47,552 nt of DNA from Gammaproteobacteria bacterium (GCA_015231865.1 JADGAU010000006.1:1-47552); one strand, 5' to 3'. Positions 1-9,542 are shown, counted from the stretch's first letter. Translations and numbers: made by a program. The notes: generated by a model from the letters alone, not told the origin.

Positions 1-186
1 GATATTGATAGTTATACTACCCTTGATGCTCGTATTGGCTGGAAATTGTCTAAAAATACAGAAGTATCTTTAATTGGACAAAATTTACTGAATAGCAAAC
101 AACATGAATTTACTGCTCAGGAGGACAGTACACCAGCAACCTATAATCACCGCATGATTTATGGAAAAGTCTCTATTAAATTTTAA
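1..186 (+). CDS. TonB-dependent outer-membrane receptor, C-terminal end (partial)
   Basis: The window opens inside a gene; frame 1 is open from base 1 to the TAA at 184-186, giving the last 61 residues. The fragment has alternating polar and hydrophobic beta-strand texture, the phrase GQNLLNSKQHEF, which matches the conserved 'NL-(F/L)-(D/N)-x-x-H' segment near the end of TonB-dependent receptors, and a terminal phenylalanine, the usual recognition signal for outer-membrane barrel assembly. Such receptors take up chelated iron, cobalamin or other large ligands using energy from TonB. The YfiR-like gene and sensor kinase just downstream commonly follow receptors of this type in proteobacteria. 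The ligand cannot be told from this piece. Confidence 0.75.
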   Translation, partial: DIDSYTTLDARIGWKLSKNTEVSLIGQNLLNSKQHEFTAQEDSTPATYNHRMIYGKVSIKF

Positions 187-196
187 TCCATAGCCG

Positions 197-790
197 ATGA
201 TATTAGTGCTCATGAATTTTATGCATTTGAACTTAAGAAAAAAGTATCAATTCTCAGTTATTGCTATTGTATTGACGCTGTTATTTGCATCCTTACCTCA
301 ACGAGCTGATGCAATCTCTTATCAGCAGAAATTACTGATGCTTAAGGCCTTAATGACGATAAAGTTCTTTAAATACAGTCGCTGGCCGGATAAAGAAAAT
401 AACAGCTCTGATAGTTACAATTTATGTGTTTTAGATACACCTGAACTACTGACAGCTTTCAATTCGGTAAAGGGCAAGCTTATTAATGGCAAAGAGCTGA
501 AGGTAAACCAGGTCAATTATGAACAGGTTAACTCCTCTGTCTGTCACCTATTATACATTGGAAAAAATGCACCGCAGCAAGCTCTGAAATCTCTGTTAGA
601 GAATCTGATCAAAGAGCCTATATTAACTATTAGTGACCAGAGTGGCTTTGCTGCCAATGGTGGTATGGTTGAATTAGTTACGATTGATAAGAAAATTGCT
701 TTTAATATCAATCTTTATAAGTTAAGAAAATCCAGTTTATCAATAAGCTCTTCGGTACTGGAATTAGCAGATAAGGTTATTAAAAAGTGA
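197..790 (+). CDS. YfiR-like (DUF4154) periplasmic protein
   Basis: This protein of up to 197 residues has a signal peptide: a basic start (LRKKYQ), a hydrophobic stretch at about residues 18-32 and a likely cleavage after ADA near residue 40. The mature part ends with the diagnostic DUF4154/YfiR block: [20 protein letters not shown], then a short stretch and [17 protein letters not shown], followed by LELADKV. In Pseudomonas YfiR is a periplasmic repressor of the CHASE8-containing diguanylate cyclase YfiN; here the next gene is a CHASE8-type histidine kinase overlapping by 4 nt, so this protein probably gates that kinase. ATG codons at 197, 212 and 221 are all possible starts and none has a clear ribosome site. 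Two mature cysteines (in NLCVL and SSVCHL) could form a disulfide. Confidence 0.85.
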   Translation: MILVLMNFMHLNLRKKYQFSVIAIVLTLLFASLPQRADAISYQQKLLMLKALMTIKFFKYSRWPDKENNSSDSYNLCVLDTPELLTAFNSVKGKLINGKELKVNQVNYEQVNSSVCHLLYIGKNAPQQALKSLLENLIKEPILTISDQSGFAANGGMVELVTIDKKIAFNINLYKLRKSSLSISSSVLELADKVIKK

Positions 791-3700
791 ATAAATTGAA
801 TAAAAATCAACAAACCTCGCTGACCAGAAAACTACAGGTATTAATTTTAACCTTATCAATTGGTACTTTGACGATAAATGCCTTTATTAATTTATGGATT
901 GATGCCGATTTCTTTCGCCAGGATTTACTAGAAGAATCGATTACTATTTCAAAAATCATAGCGACTCATACGACCGCTGCAATTGATTTTGGTGATAAAA
1001 AAACAGCCAATAAACTGCTTGAGTCCATTGGTTTACTTAAAGGCATTAATCATGCACGTTTATATGATGAAAACCGGGAAGTTTTTGCCGCGTTTATGAA
1101 GCAGGATCATGATCATGAGCGGGTACTCAAGCAATTTGATCATCAATGGCTGGAGAGTTCATTTACTATCAATAAAATCCAGCATCGCTTTACCGATGAA
1201 CAGCTGTATTTAATTGTCCCCGTTATACAGCACAATCACCGTCTTGGTTCGCTTCATGTGATGGCAAATTTGTCCCAGTTTAACCAGCAAATTATGTATG
1301 CCATTATTATATCTGTCAGTTTATTAATTATTATTAGTTTATTAACCTTTCTTATCTCCAGGCATTTTCAGAAAAAACTGATGATCCCTATTAATAGTCT
1401 GGTTACAGGTATGAATGACGTCTCAAAATTAAATGACTTTAGTATCCGTTTGGAAACACAGGGATATGATATTGAAACCACAACTTTGACAGATGGTTTT
1501 AATAATATGTTGCAACAACTAGAAGAAAGGGACTCTACGCTTCAGACCTACAAAGAAAAACTAGAGCAATCACTGCAGCAGGAAGAAGAGCTGCGAAAAC
1601 TGGCGGATAACGCTAACCGTTCCAAATCCGATTTTCTGGCTAACATGTCGCACGAAATAAGAACGCCAATGAATGCCATCATGGGTTTGTCACATCTGGC
1701 TGCGGTGTACTTAAATAAGAAACAGGAACAGGATAATCGACATTTAGATTATTTACACAAAATTCATGCATCTGGAAGTTCTTTATTAGGATTGATTAAC
1801 GATATTCTCGATTTTTCAAAAATTGAAGCTGGCAAACTGGATATCGAAAATATTGATTTTAATTTATATGACGATGTGTTGCACAAAATAGAGCCGGTTT
1901 TAGAACTAAAAGCGAATGAAAAAGATTTAGAGCTTATTTTTGACATCCCCGTCAATCTACCAAAAACCTTTTATGGTGACCCCTTGCGTATTGGTCAGGT
2001 GCTGATTAATCTGGTGAATAATGCGGCTAAGTTTACAGCTGAAGGTTCGGTTATTTTACGGCTATTGTTAAATGAACAATCGTTAACTAAACAAGAGTTG
2101 AATGAACAAGAGAGCAAAGATAATAATCATTTTATTGCACGTTTTGAAGTAAAAGATAGCGGTATTGGCATGACAAGTGAGCAGCAGGATAAGCTTTTTA
2201 AACCGTTTTCGCAGGCAGATACTTCTACTACAAGGAAATATGGCGGTACAGGGCTGGGCTTATCAATCTCTAAGCAATTGATTGAACTTATGGGGGGAAA
2301 GATCGGCGTTGAATCAACGCATGGCAAAGGTTCTACTTTCTGGTTTGAACTGCCGCTTATTGTTAAAAATAAAGAGGATCTAATCAAGACAGAGATATTT
2401 AAAGATGAACTCAGCGCATTATCAATTCTGGTCGTTGATGATAATGAGTGTGCACGACATGTTACCAGTCAATATCTTGAGAATTTCGGATATGATGTGA
2501 TAACGGCAGACTCTGGTGAGAAAGCTCTGCAAATACTTGATACTCGAACTGACAAAGATAAAATCGATCTTGTGTTTATGGATTGGGTTATGCCAGATAT
2601 GGATGGCATAGAAACCATTTATAAGATTAAAGGTAGACAACTAAACTTTCCTCAGCCCCATATTGTTATGCTTACCGGGCATGACAAATTATCATTACGG
2701 GATAAATGTAAAAAAGCCAGTGTTGACTGCGTATTAACAAAGCCCGTGCTTCAATCGACATTGTTTAATTGTATTCTCGATGCCTTTGGCAAACGTGTTA
2801 TTGTTCGTGAAGTTAATGATCATGATACTTATACTGATAAGTTACAGGGAGCGAGAGTTTTACTGGTTGAAGATAATGAAGTGAATCAATTGGTCGCCAG
2901 TGAAATTCTGGAAAATGTTGGTATTGAGGTAAGTTTGGCTGGTAATGGCCGTGAGGGTGTTGATAGTGTGATAAACAGTGCTGATAATGGCTATGATGTC
3001 GTGCTAATGGATATTCAAATGCCTGAGCTTGATGGTTATGAGGCAACACGGGAAATTCGTTCTCATCAGCAATTTAGTGAGCTGCCCATTATTGCCATGA
3101 CAGCCAATGCGATGAAATCAGATCGGCAGGCCGCATTGGCCAGTGGCATGAATGATCATCTCCCTAAACCTATTGAGCCTTCAGAACTTTATGATTTATT
3201 GTTAAAATTAATCAATATCTCTGATAAAGACCGCAAAAGTAATCCTGTCTTAATAGAAAAGGAACAATTATCCAGTAATTTTGAAATAGATAATGAAATT
3301 CCTGAACTTTATGGCATTAATACGACTGAAGCTTTAAATCGTTTATCAGGAAAAAAGAAATCATTAATACGTATTTTAAAAATTTTTCTTAGTAGTAATA
3401 TCACAATTTGCGAACAGATATCTGAAAAGGTTAAAGCCGGTGATTTGAAAGCTGTAGGGAATATGGCACATACACTAAAAGGGGCAAGTGGCTATATTGG
3501 GGCAAGTGCCATTTTTGAATATGCGGAACAGGTCGAAAAATTTTGTAAAGAAAATAACAAGGCGGAAGTATTAAAATCTGTTGAAAAATTAACGAAGCTT
3601 ATGAAGCCCATAATTGATGGTTTAATTCAATGGCAGGAACAGCTAAGCAAGGAAGAAAAACAATCGAATAAACAATCGAATAAACAAGTCGAGGACAAAA

Positions 3701-3915
3701 CAGTAGACGATGAACAACTTAAAAGTCTATTACTTGAACTACACAACATGATAGACATCGATATCAGAGCCTCAATCAAACAAGTTGAAATTATTAATCG
3801 GATTCAGCTAAGTGATGAGTATTCCGATTATATAATGAAAATAGAAGAGGCAATCAACAATTTTGATACGGACATAGCCAAAACTATAATTCAGGACTTT
3901 ATTAAACAGGTATAA
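787..3915 (+). CDS. CHASE8-type hybrid sensor histidine kinase with two receiver domains and an Hpt domain
   Basis: This 1042-residue inner-membrane sensor starts at a GTG that overlaps the upstream stop (GTGA), implying translational coupling to the YfiR-like gene. Order of parts: transmembrane helix at about 15-37; periplasmic CHASE8-like domain with the phrase TTAAIDFGD; second helix about 169-191; HAMP; dimerisation domain with H289 in [11 protein letters not shown]; ATPase domain with [15 protein letters not shown] and GGTGLGLSI; receiver 1 with D599 in [10 protein letters not shown]; receiver 2 with D742 in [10 protein letters not shown]; and an Hpt domain with H895 in AHTLKGASG. All phosphorelay residues are present, so it should be an active kinase and relay. 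A perfect 12-bp tandem duplication at 3661-3684 repeats QSNK in the linker after the Hpt domain. The likely partner is the response regulator that follows. Confidence 0.93.
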   Translation: MNKLNKNQQTSLTRKLQVLILTLSIGTLTINAFINLWIDADFFRQDLLEESITISKIIATHTTAAIDFGDKKTANKLLESIGLLKGINHARLYDENREVFAAFMKQDHDHERVLKQFDHQWLESSFTINKIQHRFTDEQLYLIVPVIQHNHRLGSLHVMANLSQFNQQIMYAIIISVSLLIIISLLTFLISRHFQKKLMIPINSLVTGMNDVSKLNDFSIRLETQGYDIETTTLTDGFNNMLQQLEERDSTLQTYKEKLEQSLQQEEELRKLADNANRSKSDFLANMSHEIRTPMNAIMGLSHLAAVYLNKKQEQDNRHLDYLHKIHASGSSLLGLINDILDFSKIEAGKLDIENIDFNLYDDVLHKIEPVLELKANEKDLELIFDIPVNLPKTFYGDPLRIGQVLINLVNNAAKFTAEGSVILRLLLNEQSLTKQELNEQESKDNNHFIARFEVKDSGIGMTSEQQDKLFKPFSQADTSTTRKYGGTGLGLSISKQLIELMGGKIGVESTHGKGSTFWFELPLIVKNKEDLIKTEIFKDELSALSILVVDDNECARHVTSQYLENFGYDVITADSGEKALQILDTRTDKDKIDLVFMDWVMPDMDGIETIYKIKGRQLNFPQPHIVMLTGHDKLSLRDKCKKASVDCVLTKPVLQSTLFNCILDAFGKRVIVREVNDHDTYTDKLQGARVLLVEDNEVNQLVASEILENVGIEVSLAGNGREGVDSVINSADNGYDVVLMDIQMPELDGYEATREIRSHQQFSELPIIAMTANAMKSDRQAALASGMNDHLPKPIEPSELYDLLLKLINISDKDRKSNPVLIEKEQLSSNFEIDNEIPELYGINTTEALNRLSGKKKSLIRILKIFLSSNITICEQISEKVKAGDLKAVGNMAHTLKGASGYIGASAIFEYAEQVEKFCKENNKAEVLKSVEKLTKLMKPIIDGLIQWQEQLSKEEKQSNKQSNKQVEDKTVDDEQLKSLLLELHNMIDIDIRASIKQVEIINRIQLSDEYSDYIMKIEEAINNFDTDIAKTIIQDFIKQV

Positions 3916-3931
3916 AATTAAGCAGGTACAT

Positions 3932-5038
3932 ATGAGTTTAAAGAAACGTATTCTTATTGTTGATGATTCACCTAATGATATACATTTTGTCATGGATCAC
4001 TTTCCCGACAGCTACGATATTATCGCTGCAACCAGTGGTCAGAAAGCTTTGCAACTAGCAGCTCAGGAACCATTACCAGATGTTATTTTAATGGATGTTG
4101 AAATGACTGATATGAATGGTTATGAAACTTGCCGGAAGTTAAAATCTAATCCGGTAACTGAAGATATTGATGTTATTTTTGTATCTTCTCATGACACAGT
4201 GGAAGAAAAATTAGCCGGTTATGAAGCCGGAGGTAGTGACTATTTAAGCAAGCCAGTCAACAATGAAGAATTATTAGAAAAAGTTAAAATCTCTGTTAAC
4301 AATCATCAGTTTAAAATAAAATCTAAAGAAGAGCGTACTCAGGCTCTTGAAACAGCCGTCTCAGCTATCAATAATGCACAGGAAACCGGTGTTATTATTA
4401 AATTTAATCGTGAGTGTTATCAAACCAGCAGTTTCAGGAAATTAACGGAATTATTAGTTAATAGTGCAGCAAATTATCGTCTTGATAATGCCGTTCAAAT
4501 CAAAGTTAATGATGAATATTATTATCACTCCAGTAATAAACACTTTTCACAATTGGAACGGGAGTTATTAACTCGCTTTAATAATCAAAATAAATATCTG
4601 GAAGTTAAAGATAAGCTGATTATCAATTGTGGCCACATTACACAAATTGTAAAACATATGCCAACAGAGCCTCAGGCTCGTAAGCGACTGATTGATCACC
4701 TGTCTGTTTTAATAGAAATTGCCAATTTCAAATCAGAAAATCTATTATTACAGCAAGAGCTATTAAGTATTATTAATTTTTCTAATGATGGCGCACACAA
4801 AATTGAAGCTATACAAAATGAACAAGTCAAACAATCTGTACAAATTATGGATGATCTAAAGGTAAATATGCAGGATGCTTTTATTGGCTATGGCATATCA
4901 GAAACTCAGGAACAAGGCCTACTGACTATGATCAATCAGACCATTGCAGAGTCTATGAAGAATATAGAAGCGGGAAAACAGATAAGTAAAGAAGTGAATA
5001 ATATTATTGCTAATTTATCAAAAGTTTTAAAAAAATGA
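3932..5038 (+). CDS. Response regulator with a receiver domain and an unidentified C-terminal region
   Basis: This 368-residue protein begins with a complete receiver domain (about 1-125): acidic pair in ILIVDDSPND, phospho-acceptor D55 in ILMDVEMTDMNG, a switch residue in VIFVSSHD and the conserved lysine in DYLSKPVN. The rest (about 130-368) is soluble, mainly helical and not a DNA-binding, GGDEF, EAL or HD-GYP domain that I recognise; the last 80 residues look like coiled coil (AESMKNIEAGKQISKEVNNI). It lies 16 bp after the hybrid kinase with an AGCAGG ribosome site, so it is probably the output of that relay. I cannot name the effector domain; it may act by protein-protein contact. Confidence 0.85.
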   Translation: MSLKKRILIVDDSPNDIHFVMDHFPDSYDIIAATSGQKALQLAAQEPLPDVILMDVEMTDMNGYETCRKLKSNPVTEDIDVIFVSSHDTVEEKLAGYEAGGSDYLSKPVNNEELLEKVKISVNNHQFKIKSKEERTQALETAVSAINNAQETGVIIKFNRECYQTSSFRKLTELLVNSAANYRLDNAVQIKVNDEYYYHSSNKHFSQLERELLTRFNNQNKYLEVKDKLIINCGHITQIVKHMPTEPQARKRLIDHLSVLIEIANFKSENLLLQQELLSIINFSNDGAHKIEAIQNEQVKQSVQIMDDLKVNMQDAFIGYGISETQEQGLLTMINQTIAESMKNIEAGKQISKEVNNIIANLSKVLKK

Positions 5039-5055
5039 GTATTATTTATTTAGAT

Positions 5056-5074
5056 TAGGGCCTGTCAGGCCCTA
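5056..5074. repeat. Perfect inverted repeat (hairpin) after the response regulator
   Basis: TAGGGCCTG and CAGGCCCTA form a perfect 9-base inverted repeat around a single T, 18 bp after the stop of the response regulator. No T-run follows, so it is not a textbook intrinsic terminator, but it may end or protect the transcript. The AGGGCCTG core recurs in the longer hairpin at 23721-23768. Confidence 0.6.
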
Positions 5075-5145
5075 GAAGTCACTTTAAAATTTAACTGACG
5101 ATTGTGGCATATCTGCATCGTAAAATTCTATTAATGTTAAGCAAA

Positions 5146-5154
5146 TGATATAAT
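5146..5154 (+). promoter_or_regulatory. Probable extended -10 promoter for glnS
   Basis: The sequence TGATATAAT (TG-n-TATAAT) is a full extended -10 element 34 bp before the glnS ATG. No good -35 lies 17 bp upstream, as is usual for extended -10 promoters. The A/T content of the area makes chance matches possible. Confidence 0.5.
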
Positions 5155-5188
5155 TTCAAGTATATTTCACATCTGGAAACTATGATTT

Positions 5189-6895
5189 ATGAATGATAAA
5201 ACAGCGGTTGCACCTTCAAATTTTATTCGCCATATTATTGATGAAGATATTAAAAATAACAAAAATCAGGGCAAGGTAAAAACCCGTTTTCCCCCTGAGC
5301 CTAACGGTTATTTGCATATTGGTCATGCAAAATCAATTTGTTTGAATTTTGGATTAGCTAAAGATTACCAGGGCGTTTGTAATCTAAGATTCGATGATAC
5401 AAATCCTGAAAAAGAAGATATGGAATATGTTGATTCTATAAAAGAGGATGTAACCTGGCTAGGATTTAAATGGTTTGAAGACGTTAAATATTCATCCGAT
5501 TATTTTGACAAACTTTATCAATATGCAATTGATTTGATCAAAGATGGCAAAGCTTATGTTTGTTCATTATCACCAGAACAAGCTCGTGAATATCGAGGGT
5601 CATTGACTGAGCCCGGAAAAGATAGTCCCTATAGAAGCCGAACAATTGAAGAAAATTTAGAATTGTTTGAGAAAATGAAACAGGGCAAGTTTGATGAAGG
5701 TGAGCATGTTCTGAGAGCCAAGATTGATATGGCTTCTGGTAATATGAATATGCGCGATCCAATTATTTATCGAATTCGTAAAGAAGCACATCATCAAACG
5801 GGCAATCAATGGTGTATTTATCCAATGTATGATTATACTCATTGTATTTCTGATGCTTTAGAAGGAATCACACATTCGGTTTGTACTTTAGAGTTTGAAG
5901 ATCATCGCCCGCTATATGATTGGTTTTTAGATCAAATTGACATTGATTGTCATCCACAACAAATTGAATTTGCCCGTTTAAATTTAAATTATACCGTTAC
6001 CAGTAAACGTAAATTAAAGCAATTGGTTGATGAAAATATTGTCAATGGCTGGGATGATCCCAGAATGCCTACTATTTCAGGATTTCGCCGTCGTGGTTAT
6101 ACACCCGCTTCAATCAGAGATTTTAGTGAGCGAACCGGTGTTACAAAAGTTGATGGAATCGTAGATATGAGCTTGCTTGAGTTTTGTATACGCGAAGATT
6201 TAGAGCATCATGCTGCTAGAACAATGTGTGTTATTCGCCCGCTTAAGGTGATAATTGATAATTATGAAGAAGATAAAATTGAAAAATTATCAGCCCCTAA
6301 GCATCCTAAAAATACAGACATGGGTAATCGCTCACTAATTATGGAAAAAGAGATTTATATTGATCATCAGGACTTTACAGAAGATCCACCACCAAAATAT
6401 AAGCGTCTGACAACAGGTAAAGAAATACGATTACGAAATTCGTATGTAATTAAATGCGAATCAGTGGTTAAAGATGAACAGGGCAATATCACCGAGCTGC
6501 ATTGTTCTTATGATCCCGAAACCTTAGGAAAAAACCCTGAAGGCAGAAAAGTGCAGGGGGTTATCCACTGGGTCAGTGCTAATCATAGTCATGTTGCTGT
6601 GGTTAAAGAGTATGATCGTTTGTTTACTGTGGAAAAGCCAGATGGACAAAATCAGGACTTTTTAAGTTTTTATAATCCTAATTCTTTAGTTGAACATACT
6701 TCAGCCCGCATCGAGCCAGATTTAATTAAGGCTCAAGTAGGTGAGAACTTTCAGTTTGAACGTGAAGGTTATTTTGTAAAGGATAAAGACTCAAGTGATG
6801 AGTTACCCGTATTTAACAGGACAGTCACCCTTAGAGATAATTGGGAAAAGAAACCAGACAATAAAGATGCTAAGCCTAGACGTCGCAGAGGTTAG
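5189..6895 (+). CDS. glnS: Glutaminyl-tRNA synthetase
   Basis: This 568-residue class I synthetase attaches glutamine to tRNA-Gln in the cytoplasm. It has the GlnRS-type ATP-binding motif [17 protein letters not shown] with HIGH at 43-46, the nearby FDDTNPEKE, and the KMSKS-equivalent loop VTSKRKL with the lysine at 273. The C-terminal half contains the anticodon-binding beta-barrels, and the length is close to the bacterial norm (about 550). It ends in a basic tail (KPRRRRG). The ATG at 5189 is preceded by GGAAAC; an ATG at 5182 in another frame stops after four codons. It stands alone, converging on the glycosyltransferase gene 18 bp away. Confidence 0.97.
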   Translation: MNDKTAVAPSNFIRHIIDEDIKNNKNQGKVKTRFPPEPNGYLHIGHAKSICLNFGLAKDYQGVCNLRFDDTNPEKEDMEYVDSIKEDVTWLGFKWFEDVKYSSDYFDKLYQYAIDLIKDGKAYVCSLSPEQAREYRGSLTEPGKDSPYRSRTIEENLELFEKMKQGKFDEGEHVLRAKIDMASGNMNMRDPIIYRIRKEAHHQTGNQWCIYPMYDYTHCISDALEGITHSVCTLEFEDHRPLYDWFLDQIDIDCHPQQIEFARLNLNYTVTSKRKLKQLVDENIVNGWDDPRMPTISGFRRRGYTPASIRDFSERTGVTKVDGIVDMSLLEFCIREDLEHHAARTMCVIRPLKVIIDNYEEDKIEKLSAPKHPKNTDMGNRSLIMEKEIYIDHQDFTEDPPPKYKRLTTGKEIRLRNSYVIKCESVVKDEQGNITELHCSYDPETLGKNPEGRKVQGVIHWVSANHSHVAVVKEYDRLFTVEKPDGQNQDFLSFYNPNSLVEHTSARIEPDLIKAQVGENFQFEREGYFVKDKDSSDELPVFNRTVTLRDNWEKKPDNKDAKPRRRRG

Positions 6896-6913
6896 ATTAA
6901 ATGCCAACAGACC

Positions 6914-8212
6914 TTAAGCTGCCATACTTGAAAATGCTGGCGTTATGAGTCTTCTTGCCGTATTGCTAAAGCTTTCAGCTTGCTCAGCAAGATTCACCTG
7001 TTGGTATAGTTCACTAATTCTTTGCCATGGCAAATAGAAAGTGGGTGCTCGCTGTATTACCATCTGATAAAGTTCTTCAGCAGTTTTATAATCACCGTGT
7101 ATATGTTGTTCAAGGGCAATTAATAAGATACCTTCTACCGGATCAACCAGTTCAGTATAGCCTTTTTTACTGACAACTATATCAAAATATGAGTGAGTTT
7201 TAGGCGAATAAGTCTTAATAAAAGAACTATAAAACTTAAGTCGGGACTGAACTGCTTTTTCGTGTACTCTGGTTTGAGTCACTTCCTCCCAGGCTTTTTC
7301 CCGGACTCTATTTCTAAGCGCGGGCATATCAATTAATTGATTCAGTTTTTTGTAGAGTTCATCTGTATTATCAAATAGGAAACCATTTGTACCATCAATA
7401 ATTGAATTTTTATAGGCACCTGAATTTGAACATATAGGGACAACACCACAACTGGCATATTCAATATATTTGCCATCTGAGCGTCCCTGATTAAATTCTT
7501 CATTTTCAAGTATGGCAATACCAATATCAATTTCTTTAAGAAAATTAAGATAATCGATCATATCACCTGTTGGTGTTTGTTCTACATGTATACCCGTATT
7601 TTTAAATAACTCTAAAATACTATCGGGTGCCATAATATGCACATTGATTTTGTCTTTATCTGGCCAGTTCTTAAGAATACTAACCAATTTTTTAGCATCT
7701 GCGTAATGGCCAACTGAACCCGCCCAGCCAATATCCAATTTGTCTTTTGGATATATTTTAGGTAAACGATAATCTAAATTTGGTAAATGGTTCCTGAAAA
7801 CTTTCGTGACAGGATTAAGATACCCATATTTATTTTCAAGATACTGACTACTAAATTGAACTGCATCTGCAGAACGAGCTAGCTCTTTTATTAAATCCTG
7901 ATTACTTTTACTGGCATAAAAGTCGTGCATTGGTAAAGAGTTAGGAAAGTGGCAAAAATCATCAGAAATTTCATAAATTGTTTTAAGATTTTTGTATTTA
8001 CGCGTATCAATAATGTCTAACATCAAAGGATCAACGACCATATTGATCACTAATAACTCTGCAGTTACCGCTAAGTGAATAGCATTAGGATGTGTTGTTT
8101 GCACAGCCGCAACCGACAGGTGTTCACCTAATGCTTCTCCAGGCCATACTACGCGATGAAGGTAATCACCACTGTTTCTAGTTTGAGGATGTGAGAGTAA
8201 TAGACATTGCAT
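6914..8212 (-). CDS. GT-B type glycosyltransferase (GT4-like) with a C-terminal helical-repeat tail
   Basis: This 432-residue protein has a Rossmann-like second half typical of GT4-family glycosyltransferases: KLDIGWAGSVGH opens the nucleotide-sugar domain at about 157-170, and IDIGIAILENEEFNQGRSDG followed by KYIEYASCGVVPICS carries the donor-binding glutamates. The last 75 residues (LIALEQHIHGDYKTAEELYQ, then YLPWQRISELYQQ) read like one or two TPR helices. No membrane segment is seen, so it is probably cytoplasmic. The acceptor is unknown: surface polysaccharide or a protein such as flagellin are both possible, and only a nearby motor operon hints at the second. The gene stands alone, with a repeat-rich intergenic region upstream. 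Confidence 0.8.
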   Translation of the reverse strand: MQCLLLSHPQTRNSGDYLHRVVWPGEALGEHLSVAAVQTTHPNAIHLAVTAELLVINMVVDPLMLDIIDTRKYKNLKTIYEISDDFCHFPNSLPMHDFYASKSNQDLIKELARSADAVQFSSQYLENKYGYLNPVTKVFRNHLPNLDYRLPKIYPKDKLDIGWAGSVGHYADAKKLVSILKNWPDKDKINVHIMAPDSILELFKNTGIHVEQTPTGDMIDYLNFLKEIDIGIAILENEEFNQGRSDGKYIEYASCGVVPICSNSGAYKNSIIDGTNGFLFDNTDELYKKLNQLIDMPALRNRVREKAWEEVTQTRVHEKAVQSRLKFYSSFIKTYSPKTHSYFDIVVSKKGYTELVDPVEGILLIALEQHIHGDYKTAEELYQMVIQRAPTFYLPWQRISELYQQVNLAEQAESFSNTARRLITPAFSSMAA

Positions 8213-8292
8213 AATTTTACTTAATTAGAGTTTCTTAGATTAAAAAATTGTCAACTTTTATAGCGTCTATTAGATAATTTTCTTTAAAGAAA

Positions 8293-8306
8293 GTTTTCAG
8301 TTTTCA
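8293..8306. repeat. Heptamer direct repeat, GTTTTCA x2
   Basis: Two exact copies of GTTTTCA (AACTGAA cyclically on the other strand) lie 80 bp upstream of the glycosyltransferase start. It is short, but it belongs to the same AACT-core heptamer family as the arrays at 8548, 19209, 19264, 30243 and 30324. Confidence 0.5.
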
Positions 8307-8314
8307 GCATCTCA

Positions 8315-8329
8315 GCCCGCGCGGCGGGC
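8315..8329. repeat. GC-rich hairpin
   Basis: GCCCGC and GCGGGC form a perfect 6-bp stem around GCG, striking in such an AT-rich region. No T-run follows on either strand, so I do not call it a terminator. It sits between a heptamer repeat and the inverted-repeat element at 8351. Confidence 0.5.
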
Positions 8330-8350
8330 AAACATTTCAAAGTAACCATG

Positions 8351-8502
8351 TTGCACTATCGGTTCCCCTCTTTAGCAAAGAGGGGTTAGGGGAGATTTGA
8401 AAAGAATTTTATGTTTCTGAAATATAGGTTGTTTAGCGTACATTTTCAAATCCCCCCTTGCTAAAGCACCCAAAGGGCATAAAAGGGAAGCATATCGTGC
8501 AA
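8351..8502. mobile_element. MITE-like non-coding inverted-repeat element
   Basis: A 152-bp element lies between the glycosyltransferase and dehydrogenase genes. Its ends are imperfect inverted repeats: TTGCACTATCGGTTCCC on the left matches the reverse complement of GGGAAGCATATCGTGCAA on the right. The inner edges of the arms are also complementary (GATTTGAAAA at about 8394-8403 against TTTTCAAATC at 8443-8452). The left arm holds its own perfect hairpin at 8365-8385 (CCCCTCTTT-agc-AAAGAGGGG). There is no ORF inside and no clear target duplication. It may be a non-autonomous transposon remnant or a structured intergenic repeat; the rest of the 358-bp gap holds only the small repeats listed separately. 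Confidence 0.6.
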
Positions 8503-8547
8503 TATTTATATCTAATTATAGATGGGTTACTTAGAAGTTTAGCATTT

Positions 8548-8568
8548 AACTGCCAACTGCCAACTTTT
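8548..8568. repeat. Heptamer direct repeat, AACTGCC x2 plus AACTTTT
   Basis: Two exact AACTGCC units followed by a degenerate third end 2 bp from the stop codon of the dehydrogenase gene. Their orientation is opposite to the GTTTTCA repeat at 8293, a pairing seen at two other places in this window. Confidence 0.55.
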
Positions 8569-8570
8569 AT

Positions 8571-9398
8571 TTATACTTTGGCTAAAACCTTATCCATAAA
8601 TTTAAAAGGTAAAAGACGTTTTAGGTAGGCGAATAAATAAGTTGGGAAGGTAACATAGTATCGAACTTTTGGAGATTTTGCTTCCAGAGCATGAACTAAT
8701 GCGTTAAGGACTGCTTCGGGACCAAGAGTAAAGGGTACCGCAGGCCCTTCCTTTTTACTAAAGTGTTGAATCATTCTTACATATTTATTTTTATGAGCGC
8801 TGGTTTCAATTGCTATATTATTTTGAAATTTAACGAAGGCATTTTCTCTAAATTTACTGATAATTGGCCCTGGTTCAATTAATGAGAAATGTATTTTGGT
8901 ATCTGATAGTTCTAAGCGTAATGTATCCGTTAACGCTTCAAGTGCAAATTTTGAGGCGGTATAAGCGCCACGATAGGGTATCGCAACAAAGCCTAATACG
9001 GAACTATTTTGAATAATTCTGCCATACCCTTGTTTTCTCATGACTTTAATGACTTTATTGGTTAAATGAAGAGTACCAAATACATTGGTTTCAAATTGTT
9101 CTCTGATTGCTTTAAGGGTTAAATCTTCAACTGCACCAGGTTGCCCAAATGCGCCATTATTAAATAAAGCATCTAAGCTTTGGTTTGTTTTCGTTAAGAT
9201 CGATTCAAGTGCTGAATCAATAGATTTTTCATCATTAAGATCTAATTGATAGGCATCTAGTCCTTTTTCTAGTAATGTTTCAACATCTTGCTGTTTTCTT
9301 GCAGTGGCAAAAACCTGATAGCCTAAGTGATGAAGTTCCATGGCACAATAGTATCCAATGCCGCTAGAACAACCTGTAATTAAAACGGATTTTTTCAT
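8571..9398 (-). CDS. Short-chain dehydrogenase/reductase (classical SDR)
   Basis: This 275-residue NAD(P)-dependent oxidoreductase has a Rossmann fold. The cofactor loop TGCSSGIG is at 8-15 and the NNAG-equivalent is NNGAFG at 80-85. The catalytic residues are in the expected places: a serine in QNSSVLG near 132-133, Y146 and K150 in YTASK. The PG motif follows as IEPGPI. TARK at 32-35 after the second strand is compatible with NADP preference, by inference. The C-terminal 40 residues (YYVTFPTYLFAYLKRLLPF) are hydrophobic and may touch the membrane or bind a lipid-like substrate. The substrate is unknown. It is transcribed alone. Confidence 0.9.
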   Translation of the reverse strand: MKKSVLITGCSSGIGYYCAMELHHLGYQVFATARKQQDVETLLEKGLDAYQLDLNDEKSIDSALESILTKTNQSLDALFNNGAFGQPGAVEDLTLKAIREQFETNVFGTLHLTNKVIKVMRKQGYGRIIQNSSVLGFVAIPYRGAYTASKFALEALTDTLRLELSDTKIHFSLIEPGPIISKFRENAFVKFQNNIAIETSAHKNKYVRMIQHFSKKEGPAVPFTLGPEAVLNALVHALEAKSPKVRYYVTFPTYLFAYLKRLLPFKFMDKVLAKV

Positions 9399-9467
9399 TT
9401 TTATGACTCGAATAGAAGTATCTAAAATAAGTATTAAATATTAAGCGATGAGTTGTCATGAAAGCAA

Positions 9468-9494
9468 TAAAGTTTTCTGTAAAACTGCCGATTA
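9468..9494 (+). promoter_or_regulatory. Sigma-28 (FliA) promoter for pomAB
   Basis: TAAAGTTT, an 11-nt spacer and GCCGATTA match the flagellar sigma-28 consensus (TAAAGTTT-N11-GCCGATAA) at 15 of 16 positions with exact spacing. It ends 48 bp before the pomA GTG. This places the motor genes in the late flagellar class, as in other gammaproteobacteria. An overlapping TGTTAAAAT at 9497-9505 could be a housekeeping extended -10. Confidence 0.85.
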
Positions 9495-9542
9495 CGTGTT
9501 AAAATGACGTAAACTTTTAAAACTATTTTTAGGGATTTAATC

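Noticed and set aside
8213-8570. Possible small RNA or tRNA gene in the 358-bp gap.
   Set aside because: The stem structures are explained by inverted repeats; no cloverleaf, promoter-terminator pair or T-loop sequence was found.
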